From assembly GCA_964496595.1 (NCBI GenBank), contig CAZCAI010000078.1, positions 1-21,926 on the forward strand: 21,926 nt of DNA, read 5' to 3'. A program made the position numbers and the translations under genes. The notes under the pieces are model-generated. The model was not told the DNA's origin, made no database searches, and saw only the letters and a list, made by a program, of their open reading frames with translations. The DNA is from JAAAOZ01 sp964496595 (GTDB lineage Bacteria; Chloroflexota; Anaerolineae; B4-G1; SLSP01). This document shows, one piece after another, positions 1-10,193 of the stretch (the stretch's first letter is position 1; the number at the start of each line of letters is the position of its first letter).

Positions 1-24
1 ATGGGCAAGTTATGTTATTTGATT

Positions 25-3000
25 CTAGTGCTTCATAATGAGCGGGAGATATAGCTTACTGGTCTCGGCTAACCTGATCTGATCCAGGTAGAAGGCGCCG
101 CTGCTTTCGGCGGGGAGGTCGATGCTGTAGCCCCACATCTCGGTGAGGGTCAGGCCGTCATCGGGGATCTGCGTGGATTGTCGGGTTGCAGTCGGATCGG
201 GCACGCGGGAGAAGCTGGAGAAGGGGAAGCTCAGCTGCTCCCAGCCGGTGAAGTTGTCGGTGAAGGTGGTGGCGAAGCGCTCGGAGGTGTCGGGGGCCTG
301 ATAGACGCGCACGTAGTCGATGACCATCTCCGCCGGGAAGGGCGTGGTCTCGTCGGGATTGCCGGGGAATGCGCCGCCCACGGCCAGGTTCATCAGCAGG
401 AAGAAGGGGTGATCGTAGACCCACTTCTCAGCAGTGGGCTTGAGATCGAAGAGCGCATCCTCGGTGGCGGTGAAGAAATTGGTGTCGTCGATGTACCAAC
501 GGATGACGCCCGGTTCCCATTCAATGGCGAAGAGGTGGAAGTCGTCGGCCACCGGCTCGCCCAGATCAAAGGCTTCGCCATAACCATTGCCGCCGGAGTA
601 ACCGGGGCCGTGGAGTGTGCCGTAGACGGTGTTGGGGGTTTTACCCACGTATTCCACGATGTCGATTTCGCCGCTGGTGGGCCAACCGACCTGGCCGATG
701 TCATCGCCCAACATCCAGAAGGCGGGCCATAGACCCTGGCCGGCGGGGACTTTCACGTTCGCCTCGATGCGCCCGTAGGCGAAGTCAATCTTGTGCTGGG
801 AGATCAGCCGGGCGGAGGTGTAGTCGCAGGTACCGTACCAGCAAGCTAAATTGGTATCGGTGCTGGTCTTGCGGGCGGTGATGACGAGGTTGCCCTCGCC
901 GTCCGTGGCGGCGTTGTCGGTGCTGTCGGTGTAGTATTGGAATTCGCCGTTGCCCCAGCCGGTGATGCCGTTGAGTGCGCCGTCGCCTATCTCGTGCGTC
1001 CAGTACTTGGGATTGGGCGGTGTGCCGGCTGGATCGTTGAACTCATCGCTCCAGACCAGCTCCCACCCTTCGGGGCCGGGATCGGGCGCGCGATTGTCCA
1101 GCAGATCGACCTGAATCTCGTTGCCCGTATTCTGACCGTAGAACCAGAATTTGAATCCCTCATAATCGGCCCAGTTCTCGCTGCCGCCAAAGATCCGCTG
1201 CATGCGGCCGGGGAAGCTGACAGTGCCGGTGGGGATGTGGTAGGTGGTGCTGAGCACGGTCTCGTAAGCGCCCTGGACGGGCAGCGCCTTGGCGTCGCTA
1301 TCCGCCAACTCGGTCAACGTGGCGGTGATGCCGCCGGTGAGATCGAAGTGATGCACGCCGTATTCGAAATCTTCCACCAGGGCGGGATCGTAGGTCTCAT
1401 CATCTTCGATCCGCAGGATGCCGCGCCGTTGATGGCCCAGCGTGCCGGTGCTGGGATCGGTCACGACGAAGACAACGCGCTTGTCGCCATCGTACTTGAT
1501 ATTGTCCATTGTCTCGACGGTGAAGCTCTGCGCGGTCTCGCCGGGATCGAAGGTCAGCGTGCCGTTGACGGGGACGTAATCGCGATTAGGCGTGGCGCCG
1601 CTTTCCTGGATGGCGTAGTCGACGGTGACAGTCTCAGTGATGGGCATGTTCAGGGTGACGGTGAGCGTTGCGGTTTCACCCTCGGTAACGACATACTCGT
1701 CGGTGCTGAAGCCGAACTCCAGATCCTTCTCGACTACGCGCTTGCCACAAATCTGCGCGTTATCAAAGTAGTGGGTCTGCTCGCCGCCGCTGCCCAGGGA
1801 GATGAAGGCCCAGCCGTGAACTTCTTCTAACGTCAGGCCATCGTTGGGAGCGCCGTTGCCGATCTCTTTGCGGGTGAACTTGGCCCACGGAATCTCGACG
1901 AAGCGCCAGCCTTCGACATCATCTTTGAAGATGTAACTCCATACTTCTGCGCCGCCGTCACCGGGGACGGTGGCGTTGGCCGGACGATTTTCCTGCAACT
2001 CGATGCCCACCTCCACGCCGGATCCAGTGCCATACATCCAGAAACCGAAACCCTCGTAGGTGCTCCAATCTTGCGTGAGCCAGATATCGCCTGCCTCATT
2101 TTCGAAGTTGTGCGTGAAACCGCCCCAACCGCCGATATTGGAATCCATGCGCAAGAGCGTGTTGGTCATCGATTGCCCGGGGCGGGTCAGCGCGCTGCCG
2201 GTGACGACCTGCGTCGTCGTAATCTCAACCGGGCTGCCATCACTCCAGGTGAGGAAACCGATCTCGTTGCCGTAGGTATCGGTGATGTTCATCGGTAGCG
2301 TCATACTGTAATTATCGAAGCCGTCAATCAGCAGGGTGCGTCCATCGCAGATAGCCTCGTTGTCCTCGATAGTCACCGTGGCCTTGGCGCGGCCCAAGTC
2401 GGCATTGACCGCGTCGGACAGCGTCAGTGCGATGGTTTCGTTGGTCTCTTTTTCGGTGTCGTCGATGGTGTGGATGACAAACGTTTGCTCCGTCACGCCG
2501 GGCGCGAAGTAGAGTTGGCCGGTGTGCGGGGCGATGAGGATCGTTTCCATATCGACCGTGTAGTCCTCGCCCAGCGTCGCGGTGACATCGGAGACAGTGT
2601 AGGTCACCTCGACGGGCGACTCAGCTTCCATGTTGAGCGCGACGGTGACGGTGAGCGTGTCGCCCTCCGTGACGGTATATTCCTGCTGGTCGAATTCGAC
2701 TTCCAGGGCGGCTTCCCCCGGCGGGTTGGCGAGAGCGTTGAGGTAATAGACACCATCCGGCCCGAAGACCGCCATTTGGTCAATGGCAAAGGTACCGGTG
2801 AAACTGGTATCGCCGCCATTGTCCGAGAACTGGATGAAGTAGGCGGTGACGGCGGTGAGGCTGAGCGTGGGAGTGTCACTGGCGCCTTCCCGATACATAA
2901 AGGCTTCCCAGGGCAGGGTGACCAGTTTCCAGCCGTCGCTGTCATCAGTAAATGGCGCCTGATAGAGGCCCGCGCCAGCATCCTGCGTGATGACATAGAG

Positions 3001-4034
3001 GAACGTCTGCCCGGAGTTGATTCCTTTGAACCAGAAACTCACACCGGCGTAGCTGCTCCAGTCCTGCGCAGAAGGCAGGTTGAAACCCTGCAATCCGGCC
3101 CATGCGCGCGGCGCGGTCACGCTCACCTCCAACACATGATTGGAGTCAACCCCAAACTGCGTCAGTGTGGTGTCGGTCACGACGTCGGCGGCGATATTGG
3201 CGCCAGGGTCGGCAAAATAGCCGGATGGCATCCCATCCTCGAAGCCATATACATCCGCAGCGACCGTGTCGTATACCCGCATCTGGTCAATGGCAAAGGT
3301 ACCGGTGAAACTGGTATCGCCGCCATTGTCCGAGAACTNNNNNNNNNNNNNNNNNNNNNNNNNNNNNNNNNNNNNNNNNNNNNNNNNNNNNNNNNNNNNN
3401 NNNNNNNNNNNNNNNNNNNNNNNNNNNNNNNNNNNNNNTGGTCAATGGCAAAGGTACCGGTGAAACTGGTATCGCCGCCATTGTCCGAGAACTGGATGAA
3501 GTAGGCGGTGACGGCGGTGAGGCTGAGCGTGGGAGTGTCACTGGCGCCTTCCCGATACATAAAGGCTTCCCAGGGCAGGGTGACCAGTTTCCAGCCGTCG
3601 CTGTCATCAGTAAATGGCGCCTGATAGAGGCCCGCGCCAGCATCCTGCGTGATGACATAGAGGAACGTCTGCCCGGAGTTGATTCCTTTGAACCAGAAAC
3701 TCACACCGGCGTAGCTGCTCCAGTCCTGCGCAGAAGGCAGGTTGAAACCCTGCAATCCGGCCCATGCGCGCGGCGCGGTCACGCTCACCTCCAACACATG
3801 ATTGGAGTCAACCCCAAACTGCGTCAGTGTGGTGTCGGTCACGACGTCGGCGGCGATATTGGCGCCAGGGTCGGCAAAATAGCCGGATGGCATCCCATCC
3901 TCAAAATCCGCGATGACCGGAAATTCTGCTGTAGTACTACCCTCGGCCGCGAGCGCGTCCGTCGCGAGCCAGGGGGCCAGCAGCAGGCCCAGGGCTAACA
4001 ACCCTACTAAAATCCAAGTGTATCTGTTTTTCAT
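25..4034 (-). CDS. Large secreted multidomain GH16 beta-glucanase (laminarinase-like), interrupted by a scaffold gap
   Basis: Predicted endo-beta-1,3(4)-glucanase exported to the cell surface or medium. If the 55 bp shared by both gap edges are collapsed, the two halves join in frame as one protein of 1284 residues. Order: signal peptide (1-30, cleavage after LAA); binding module A (43-199, CBM11-like jelly roll starting FEDG); identical module B (about 212-369); Calx-beta (about 392-508); another FD/FE-type binding module (about 518-712); Calx-beta (about 719-828); then a third such module (about 833-935 and 1195-1271) split by the GH16 catalytic domain (938-1194). The GH16 motif GEIDIVE gives nucleophile E1071, D1073 and acid/base E1076. 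The protein ends in KLYLPLIMKH, a tail type I associate with secreted Chloroflexota proteins. The start has AGGAGG (4043-4050) eight bases upstream. The stop is 24 bases from the window edge. GH16 is certain; the binding-module family names are less sure. Confidence 0.9.
2777..3902. repeat. Perfect intragenic tandem duplication: 464-bp copies 2777-3240 and 3439-3902
   Basis: The two 464-bp blocks show no difference when compared by eye. A third partial copy (3284-3338, 55 bp) runs into the N gap. The unit length from 2777 to 3284 is 507 bp, exactly 169 codons, made of the repeat plus a 43-bp linker (3241-3283) encoding MRVYDTVAADVYG. Each unit encodes one complete carbohydrate-binding-like module. 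The linker is joined to repeat sequence on both sides, so a real tandem array of at least two copies is needed; it is not a simple assembly echo. Confidence 0.93.
3339..3438. other. Scaffold gap of exactly 100 N
   Basis: One hundred unknown bases, the conventional placeholder for a gap of unknown length. The 55 bases before it (3284-3338) are identical to the 55 bases after it (3439-3493). This is the pattern expected when a de Bruijn assembler with k=55 meets a loop it cannot count. The true missing length could therefore be negative (overlap) or any multiple of the 507-bp unit. Confidence 0.97.
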
Positions 4035-4095
4035 TTGTTCAACTCCTCCTGTATAGAGTAAAGTAAGTTCTGGATGTGAAAAAGGATTTAGGCAA

Positions 4096-4115
4096 CTTTG
4101 AAAGCGCTTCCAAAG
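4096..4115. promoter_or_regulatory. LacI-family operator, AGCGCT class, in the GH16 leader
   Basis: CTTTGAAAGCGCTTCCAAAG is an imperfect palindrome centred on AGCGCT (4103-4108). It shares the half-site GCGCTTCCAA with operators upstream of the sugar-binding protein and of the second LacI gene. It lies about 60 bp before the GH16 start codon, downstream of the predicted transcription start, so a bound repressor would act as a roadblock. Confidence 0.7.
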
Positions 4116-4246
4116 TCGCTAAAAAAAAACGTCAATGGACAAAAGTTTTTCTCAAAGGCAACCTCCTTCTGGGGTGAGTTGATCACAGGCCGACGTCCAA
4201 TGTCTTGGTTAATCACGGGGATATTTGGCTTCTGGTAGCAGATTCT

Positions 4247-4300
4247 GAAAACGTTTTCTTGACAGAGGGCAATTTCGAGGGTATTCTTGAAAACGTTTTC
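4247..4300. promoter_or_regulatory. Twin LacI-family operators, AACGTT class
   Basis: The perfect 12-bp palindrome GAAAACGTTTTC occurs at 4247-4258 and 4289-4300. Their centres are exactly 42 bp apart, four helical turns, so both face the same side of the DNA. The promoter-proximal copy covers the predicted start site of the GH16 transcript. The AACGTT centre is that of PurR/GalR-type operators. The adjacent divergent LacI gene (4492) is the obvious candidate regulator. Confidence 0.8.
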
Positions 4301-4303
4301 ATC

Positions 4304-4332
4304 ATAGTAGCATATCTTTTTCGCTGTGTCAA
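4304..4332 (-). promoter_or_regulatory. Sigma70-type promoter of the large GH16 gene
   Basis: On the minus strand TTGACA (4327-4332) is followed by a 17-bp spacer and TACTAT (4304-4309). The -35 is a perfect consensus. Transcription would start near 4297 and give a 5' leader of about 260 bases before the ATG at 4034. An AACGTT operator overlaps the predicted start site. Confidence 0.7.
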
Positions 4333-4447
4333 GTCACTATTGGTGCTTTGCCCGCAGTCAGGTCGCGCCTCAAGTGGATGGTTATTGGCCCATTGCTCCC
4401 CCGATTCTCTCTTTGTCCTATCCTGGAGGAACGGTCCCCATTTGCGG

Positions 4448-4483
4448 TATAATGGCTCCATTGGGTTCACATCAACAAGGAAA
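4448..4483 (+). promoter_or_regulatory. -10 element and ribosome binding site of the first LacI gene
   Basis: A perfect TATAAT lies at 4448-4453, and AAGGAAA (4477-4483) sits eight bases before the ATG at 4492. No good -35 hexamer is visible at the right distance; the best is a poor TGGAGG at 4424-4429. The AACGTT operators are about 150 bp upstream of this -10, so autoregulation would need looping or would act only on the divergent GH16 gene. Confidence 0.45.
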
Positions 4484-4491
4484 CACGTTCT

Positions 4492-5493
4492 ATGAAACAA
4501 AAAATAACGATTACGGATATTGCCGAACGCGCGAACGTCTCGATCAGCACGGTGTCGCGGGTGCTCAATGATCGCGGCATCGTGACGGAAGAAAAACGCC
4601 AGGCGGTACAGGCCGCGATTGCGGATTTGAATTATCGCCCCAACCTCTTTGCGCGAGGATTGGCGGGCGGAGCCTCGCATACGATTGGCGTGGTGACACA
4701 GGACATCAGCGGGCCGTTCTACGACGCCATTCTGCGCGGGATTCGCCAGGGGCTGAGCGAGAGCGACTATTTCCCCATTTTTGTGGATGGCTACTGGCAA
4801 ATCAAGCAGGAGAAACAGGCGATTCAAACCTTGCTCAACCGCCAGGTGGATGGGATGATTGTACTAGGCGGCGCGATCCCAGAAGAGGAGTTGGTGCAGC
4901 TCAGTCACAAACTCCCCTTGATTGTCGTGGGCCGCAATCTACCCGCGCTGGCCGAGCACTGTATTTACTTAGACGATTTCGCTGGCGCTTATAAGGCCAC
5001 GCAGTATCTTCTGGAGTTGGGCCATCGGCGGATCGCGCATATCACGGGGATCCTCTCACATCAAGATGCTGTGGATCGGCGCGCGGGATATACGCAGGCG
5101 CTGCGCGATGCGGGACTGACCCCAGACCCGGATCTGATCATCGAGGGCGATTTTATGGAGCAATCGGGGATGTTGGCGGTGACGATGTTGCTGACGCAAG
5201 GGCGGCCCTTCAGCGCGATCTTTTCCGCCAACGATCAGATAGCGCTGGGCGCGCGATTGGCCCTCTATCGCCAGGGCATCCGCGTGCCAGACGATATATC
5301 GCTGGTGGGCTTCGACGATCAGCCCAGCACCGCCTATATGACCCCGCCACTGACCACCGTGCGTCAACCCTCTATGGAGATCGGCAAGGTCGCCGCCGAG
5401 ACGATGTTGGATTTCTTGGATGGGGAATCGCCCTATGCCTCTGTCTTCCCGGCCGAGCTTATCATCCGCGAATCGGCTGCCCGTCAGCGTTGA
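4492..5493 (+). CDS. LacI/GalR-family transcriptional repressor (first)
   Basis: DNA-binding regulator of 333 residues, the normal family length. The N-terminal helix-turn-helix occupies residues 5-26, with the recognition helix in VSISTVSRVLND. The hinge helix follows (about 48-58, NLFARGLAG). The rest is a periplasmic-binding-protein-like effector domain, including the family's SLVGFDD segment and the C-terminal PPLTTVRQP segment. The two specificity positions (Tyr17-Gln18 of Escherichia coli LacI) are Ile-Ser here. It is divergent from the large GH16 gene and next to twin AACGTT operators, so it probably represses that gene until an oligosaccharide is bound. The effector cannot be read from sequence. 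Confidence 0.93.
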   Translation: MKQKITITDIAERANVSISTVSRVLNDRGIVTEEKRQAVQAAIADLNYRPNLFARGLAGGASHTIGVVTQDISGPFYDAILRGIRQGLSESDYFPIFVDGYWQIKQEKQAIQTLLNRQVDGMIVLGGAIPEEELVQLSHKLPLIVVGRNLPALAEHCIYLDDFAGAYKATQYLLELGHRRIAHITGILSHQDAVDRRAGYTQALRDAGLTPDPDLIIEGDFMEQSGMLAVTMLLTQGRPFSAIFSANDQIALGARLALYRQGIRVPDDISLVGFDDQPSTAYMTPPLTTVRQPSMEIGKVAAETMLDFLDGESPYASVFPAELIIRESAARQR

Positions 5494-5550
5494 GCCTGCA
5501 CTGGAAGGGATGGTTCACAAATAGGTTGACACTTTTTTCGCGTTGTCCCA

Positions 5551-5717
5551 GGCCCGGCGGTTCCCACGGCCATCGGGCCGTTGGGTCAAAGAAAAACCAC
5601 GGCCACCGGGCGTACTACGCCTTAGCGAAGTCGCCCTTCGGCGACTGAGTTCTAACCGGCGAAGGGCGGTTTCGCCCCGGCGTGGCTTGTTACGCCCGTA
5701 GCCGCGAATTTATTCGC
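5551..5717. repeat. Cluster of small hairpins (REP-like intergenic sequence)
   Basis: The non-coding stretch after the first LacI gene (5494-5809) contains no convincing gene. It holds several short inverted repeats: GGCCCG/CGGGCC (5551-5556, 5574-5579); AGTCGCC with loop CTTC and GGCGACT (5629-5646); GGCGAA/TTCGCC (5658-5663, 5671-5676); GCGAAT-TT-ATTCGC (5704-5717). Such GC-rich hairpin strings suggest a REP-like interspersed repeat. Whether it recurs elsewhere in the genome cannot be seen here. Confidence 0.5.
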
Positions 5718-5809
5718 CAGGCTTGAACTGAAGGAAAGGCAACACCTCATGCAATATATGCCCGCCGACAAGCCCAAAAGTGCGTTGCACCTCACAAGAC
5801 TAAACGGAT

Positions 5810-5847
5810 AAAAAAAAGCAGCCTCCCGGTGTTGGGAGGAGGCTGCT
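5810..5847 (-). terminator. Intrinsic terminator of the beta-glucan operon
   Basis: A 10-bp perfect stem, AGCAGCCTCC (5817-5826) and GGAGGCTGCT (5838-5847), encloses an 11-base loop. On the minus strand it is followed by a run of T (complement of A at 5810-5817). It lies about 85 bp past the stop of the aldo/keto reductase, the last gene of the minus-strand operon. A second 8-bp hairpin with a 2-base loop (CCTCACCT-TG-AGGTGAGG, 5891-5908) lies between the stop and this terminator. Confidence 0.85.
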
Positions 5848-5930
5848 ATGGAGGAGATACCTGAATGAAGTTTTCAGGATCTGGGAAAATCCTCACCTTG
5901 AGGTGAGGTAATTCCTACTGTGAGGCCGTC

Positions 5931-6911
5931 TTACGCCGGCCAGATTTTGCGCCCGCCGCCGGGCGGGACGATGGCATCGATCTGTTGTAGTTCTTCTTCG
6001 GTGAGCGGAGGCAGCAGCCCCGCGCCCAGGTTCGATTTCATCTGCCCCACGTTCTTGACGCCGGGGATGACCGTGGACACCGCCGGGTGCGCGATCACAA
6101 ATTGCAGCGCAAGTTGCGCCAACGAGCGTTCTTCGTGGGCCAGCGAGCGCAACTGATCCACCTTCTCCAGGTCATCCAAGTAGATCTCGTACTCGTCCGG
6201 GTTCTCGTGCCAGCGGCGGCGGAAATCGCCCTCTTCAAAGCGGGTCTCTGGCGTGTACTTCCCCGTGAGGATGCCCATCGCCAGCGCGCCGCGCACGATC
6301 ACGCCGATGTTCTGCTCCTGGCAATAGGGCAGGATGTCGGCTTCGGGCGTGCGATTGAGGATGCTGTAGTCGATTTGCAGGGTGGCGCAGTTGCCGTCCG
6401 CGTTGAAGGCCTGCAGATACTCGAAGTCGCTGGTGCTGACGCCGTAAGCGCGCACCTTGCCATCGCGTTGCAACTTTTGGAAGCCCTCCAGGAAGACCTC
6501 CATCGTGGGATCGCGGAAGTCAATGTGGCTCTGGATAACGTCGATGTAGTCGGTATCTAAGCGGCGCAGGTTGCTCTCCACGCCTGCGATCAGCTTTTCG
6601 GGCGTGGTGTACGCGGACTGGCCCTGCTCATCATCGAAATCGAACCAGCCGATCTTGGTGGCGACGATGAAGCGGTCGCGGCGGCCCTGCATCGCCTGAC
6701 CGAGCAACTCCTCGCTGTGCCCGTTGCCGTAGACGTCGGCGGTGTCGAAGAAATTGATCCCCGCGTCGAGCGCGTAATCCACGGCGTCCAAAATCTTGTT
6801 ATCCTCGGTCTTGCCCCAGACGTCGCCGCCGGCGGCCCACAATCCCATCCCGATTTCGCTGACCATCAAGCCGCTCTTGCCGAGCTGGCGGTAATTGAGT
6901 TGATTGTCCAT
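5931..6911 (-). CDS. Aldo/keto reductase
   Basis: Cytoplasmic NAD(P)H-dependent oxidoreductase of 326 residues, the normal size for the family's TIM barrel. The catalytic tetrad is visible: D56 (FFDTADVYG), Y61, K86 (ATKIGW) and H129 (QSH). The C-terminal part keeps the usual pattern of conserved Ile-Pro-Gly and Gly-Gly segments (VIPGVKN, PPGGGRKIWPA). AGGAG stands seven bases before the ATG. It is the last gene of the operon, 56 bp after the GH16 lipoprotein gene and separated from it by a hairpin. The substrate is unknown; a role in reducing an aldose, or an aldehyde, from the imported sugar is only an inference from the neighbours. Confidence 0.92.
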   Translation of the reverse strand: MDNQLNYRQLGKSGLMVSEIGMGLWAAGGDVWGKTEDNKILDAVDYALDAGINFFDTADVYGNGHSEELLGQAMQGRRDRFIVATKIGWFDFDDEQGQSAYTTPEKLIAGVESNLRRLDTDYIDVIQSHIDFRDPTMEVFLEGFQKLQRDGKVRAYGVSTSDFEYLQAFNADGNCATLQIDYSILNRTPEADILPYCQEQNIGVIVRGALAMGILTGKYTPETRFEEGDFRRRWHENPDEYEIYLDDLEKVDQLRSLAHEERSLAQLALQFVIAHPAVSTVIPGVKNVGQMKSNLGAGLLPPLTEEELQQIDAIVPPGGGRKIWPA

Positions 6912-6933
6912 TTTTTTCTCCTATAGTAATTGC

Positions 6934-6968
6934 AAGGTGCGACGCACTTTTGAAGTGTGTTGCACCTT
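6934..6968 (-). repeat. Intercistronic hairpin, possibly an interspersed repeat
   Basis: AAGGTGCGACGCACTT (6934-6949) and AAGTGTGTTGCACCTT (6953-6968) form a 16-bp stem with two G-U-type mismatches and a 3-base loop, overlapping the stop codon of the GH16 lipoprotein gene. There is no T-run after it on the minus strand, so it is more likely an attenuating or RNA-stabilising element than a full terminator. A related half, AAGTGCGTTGCACCT, lies at 5778-5792, beyond the other end of the reductase gene. Confidence 0.6.
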
Positions 6969-8161
6969 TATTCCATTGTGATCTTATCGCAGTTCCGTGC
7001 GTTGGCTGCTTTGTCGTAGGTGAAGCCGGGCCGGGTGACGTTGGTGACGCAGAAGGTGACCTCGCCGCGCCGCTCGCTCGGTGCGGAGTGCAGGACGATG
7101 ACGCCATCCTCATCGGTCTGGCCCTCATCCTCGCCCCGACGGATAGCGCCGACCCATCCGCCCTTGACGCGGGCATCCGCGACCGGATTGCCATCCGCAT
7201 CCACCACGGTGATGGTGACGATGGCCTGCCACGTCTCGTCAGCGTTCTCTTCTGCCGTGACGACGATGTCGCTCAGGTGCATCACGCCGCGCTCGGTGGC
7301 GGTGGCCTCAACCATATCGGGCCGCTGGTAGACGCGGACGTAATCTACTGTGAGAAATTGGGGAAAGGTGGTCGTATCATCCGGGGGGCCGGGCCATTCG
7401 CCGCCTACCGCCAGGTTGAGCAGCAGGAAGAAGGGGTGATCGTAGACCCACGTTCCCGGCACGCTCTGCGGCGTGAGCTTGAAGTATTCCTCATCATCCA
7501 CGTACCAGCGAATCTCCTCCGGCTCCCACTCGACGGCGTAGACGTGGAACGTCTCGGCGACGTCGGGGACGGTGGTGTAGTGACCGACGCCCCCGCTGCC
7601 GGAGTAGCCGGGGCCGTGAACGGTCCCGTGGATGCGGTCAGGTTCGCGCCCGATGTGCTCCATAATGTCGATCTCGCCGCAGCCAGGCCAGCCAACCTCG
7701 TCGAAGTCCGCGCCGAGCATCCAGAAGGCGGGCCAGATACCATTGCCGGAGGGCAACTGCATCCGCGCCTCGAAGCGGCCATACGTCCAGGCGAGCAAGC
7801 CCTGAGTCTTGATGCGTCCGGAGGTGTAGTTGCGGCGCACGAACTCCTCCTCGCGCGCCTCGATGACGAGTAGGCCATCCTCCACGCGGACATTTTCGGG
7901 GCGGTCGGTGTACGCCTGCAACTCATTGTTGCCCCACCCATGCCCGCCGATGTCGAAGACCCAGTTGGTGGAATCGAGGGTCTCGCCCTCGAACTCATCC
8001 TGCCAGACCAGCGTCCAGCCCTCGCGCTCCCATTCGGGCGTGGGGGTCGGCTCTGGCGTGGAGGTGGGTTGTAGCGTCGGGGAAACCTGCGGCGCGGACG
8101 CGCATCCGGCGAGCAGCAGCACGCAGAGTAAAGCGATCAAGCCGAGTTTTGACAACTTCAT
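6968..8161 (-). CDS. GH16 endo-beta-glucanase lipoprotein with C-terminal Ig-like domain
   Basis: Surface-anchored endo-beta-1,3(4)-glucanase of 397 residues. The signal peptide ends in lipobox LLAGC (Cys20), followed by a Thr/Pro/Glu linker (21-45). The GH16 jelly roll spans about 48-279 and the motif GEIDIMEH gives nucleophile E163, D165 and acid/base E168. A C-terminal domain (about 293-397) of the type MHxxDI...WQAIVTITVVDADGNPVADA...FTYDKAAN resembles Ig-like modules found at the end of secreted hydrolases. The ATG at 8161 is preferred over a GTG at 8170, because GGAG lies eight bases before the ATG but overlaps the GTG. The start is five bases past the GH3 stop, so translation is probably coupled. 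It lacks the binding modules of the larger GH16 enzyme. Confidence 0.94.
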   Translation of the reverse strand: MKLSKLGLIALLCVLLLAGCASAPQVSPTLQPTSTPEPTPTPEWEREGWTLVWQDEFEGETLDSTNWVFDIGGHGWGNNELQAYTDRPENVRVEDGLLVIEAREEEFVRRNYTSGRIKTQGLLAWTYGRFEARMQLPSGNGIWPAFWMLGADFDEVGWPGCGEIDIMEHIGREPDRIHGTVHGPGYSGSGGVGHYTTVPDVAETFHVYAVEWEPEEIRWYVDDEEYFKLTPQSVPGTWVYDHPFFLLLNLAVGGEWPGPPDDTTTFPQFLTVDYVRVYQRPDMVEATATERGVMHLSDIVVTAEENADETWQAIVTITVVDADGNPVADARVKGGWVGAIRRGEDEGQTDEDGVIVLHSAPSERRGEVTFCVTNVTRPGFTYDKAANARNCDKITME

Positions 8162-8166
8162 AGTAA

Positions 8167-10077
<1,911 letters not shown>

Positions 10078-10193
10078 AGATAAGTCCTCTTATTAGAATT
10101 AGAAATTAGGAATGATGAATTGCGAATTAGAAATATTTCTCTCAGATTGGCTACCTTACCGCTTTGATATTTTGATGTTTTGCCGATTTGGTG
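10078..10193. repeat. AT-rich intergenic spacer with direct repeats
   Basis: This 116-bp spacer in the operon is far more AT-rich than the flanking genes. It holds the direct repeat GAATTAGAAAT twice (10096-10106 and 10124-10134) and a TTTTGAT-like repeated tract near 10160-10185. It has no clear promoter or terminator. It may be a repeat-derived insertion between the GH3 and GH-A genes. Confidence 0.45.

Noticed and set aside
937..1830. 297-codon open frame opposite the large GH16 gene
   Set aside because: Shadow frame without recognisable domain; the opposite strand encodes GH16 and Calx-beta domains continuously.
2777..3902. The repeated 464 bp as a mobile element or pure assembly error
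   Set aside because: It is wholly in frame, encodes one protein module, has no transposase or terminal inverted repeats, and a unique linker joins copies head to tail, so a genuine tandem domain duplication is the best reading.
4107..4135. Second promoter for the GH16 gene with TTGACG at 4130-4135
   Set aside because: The position 17-18 bp downstream holds the operator sequence and no -10-like hexamer.
4205..4495. 96-codon open frame across the GH16-LacI intergenic region
   Set aside because: It covers two operators and promoter elements and has no coding character.
5551..5717. Possible tRNA or structured RNA gene suggested by several hairpins
   Set aside because: No cloverleaf, no T-loop consensus and no CCA-like end could be found; the short hairpins fit a REP-like repeat better.
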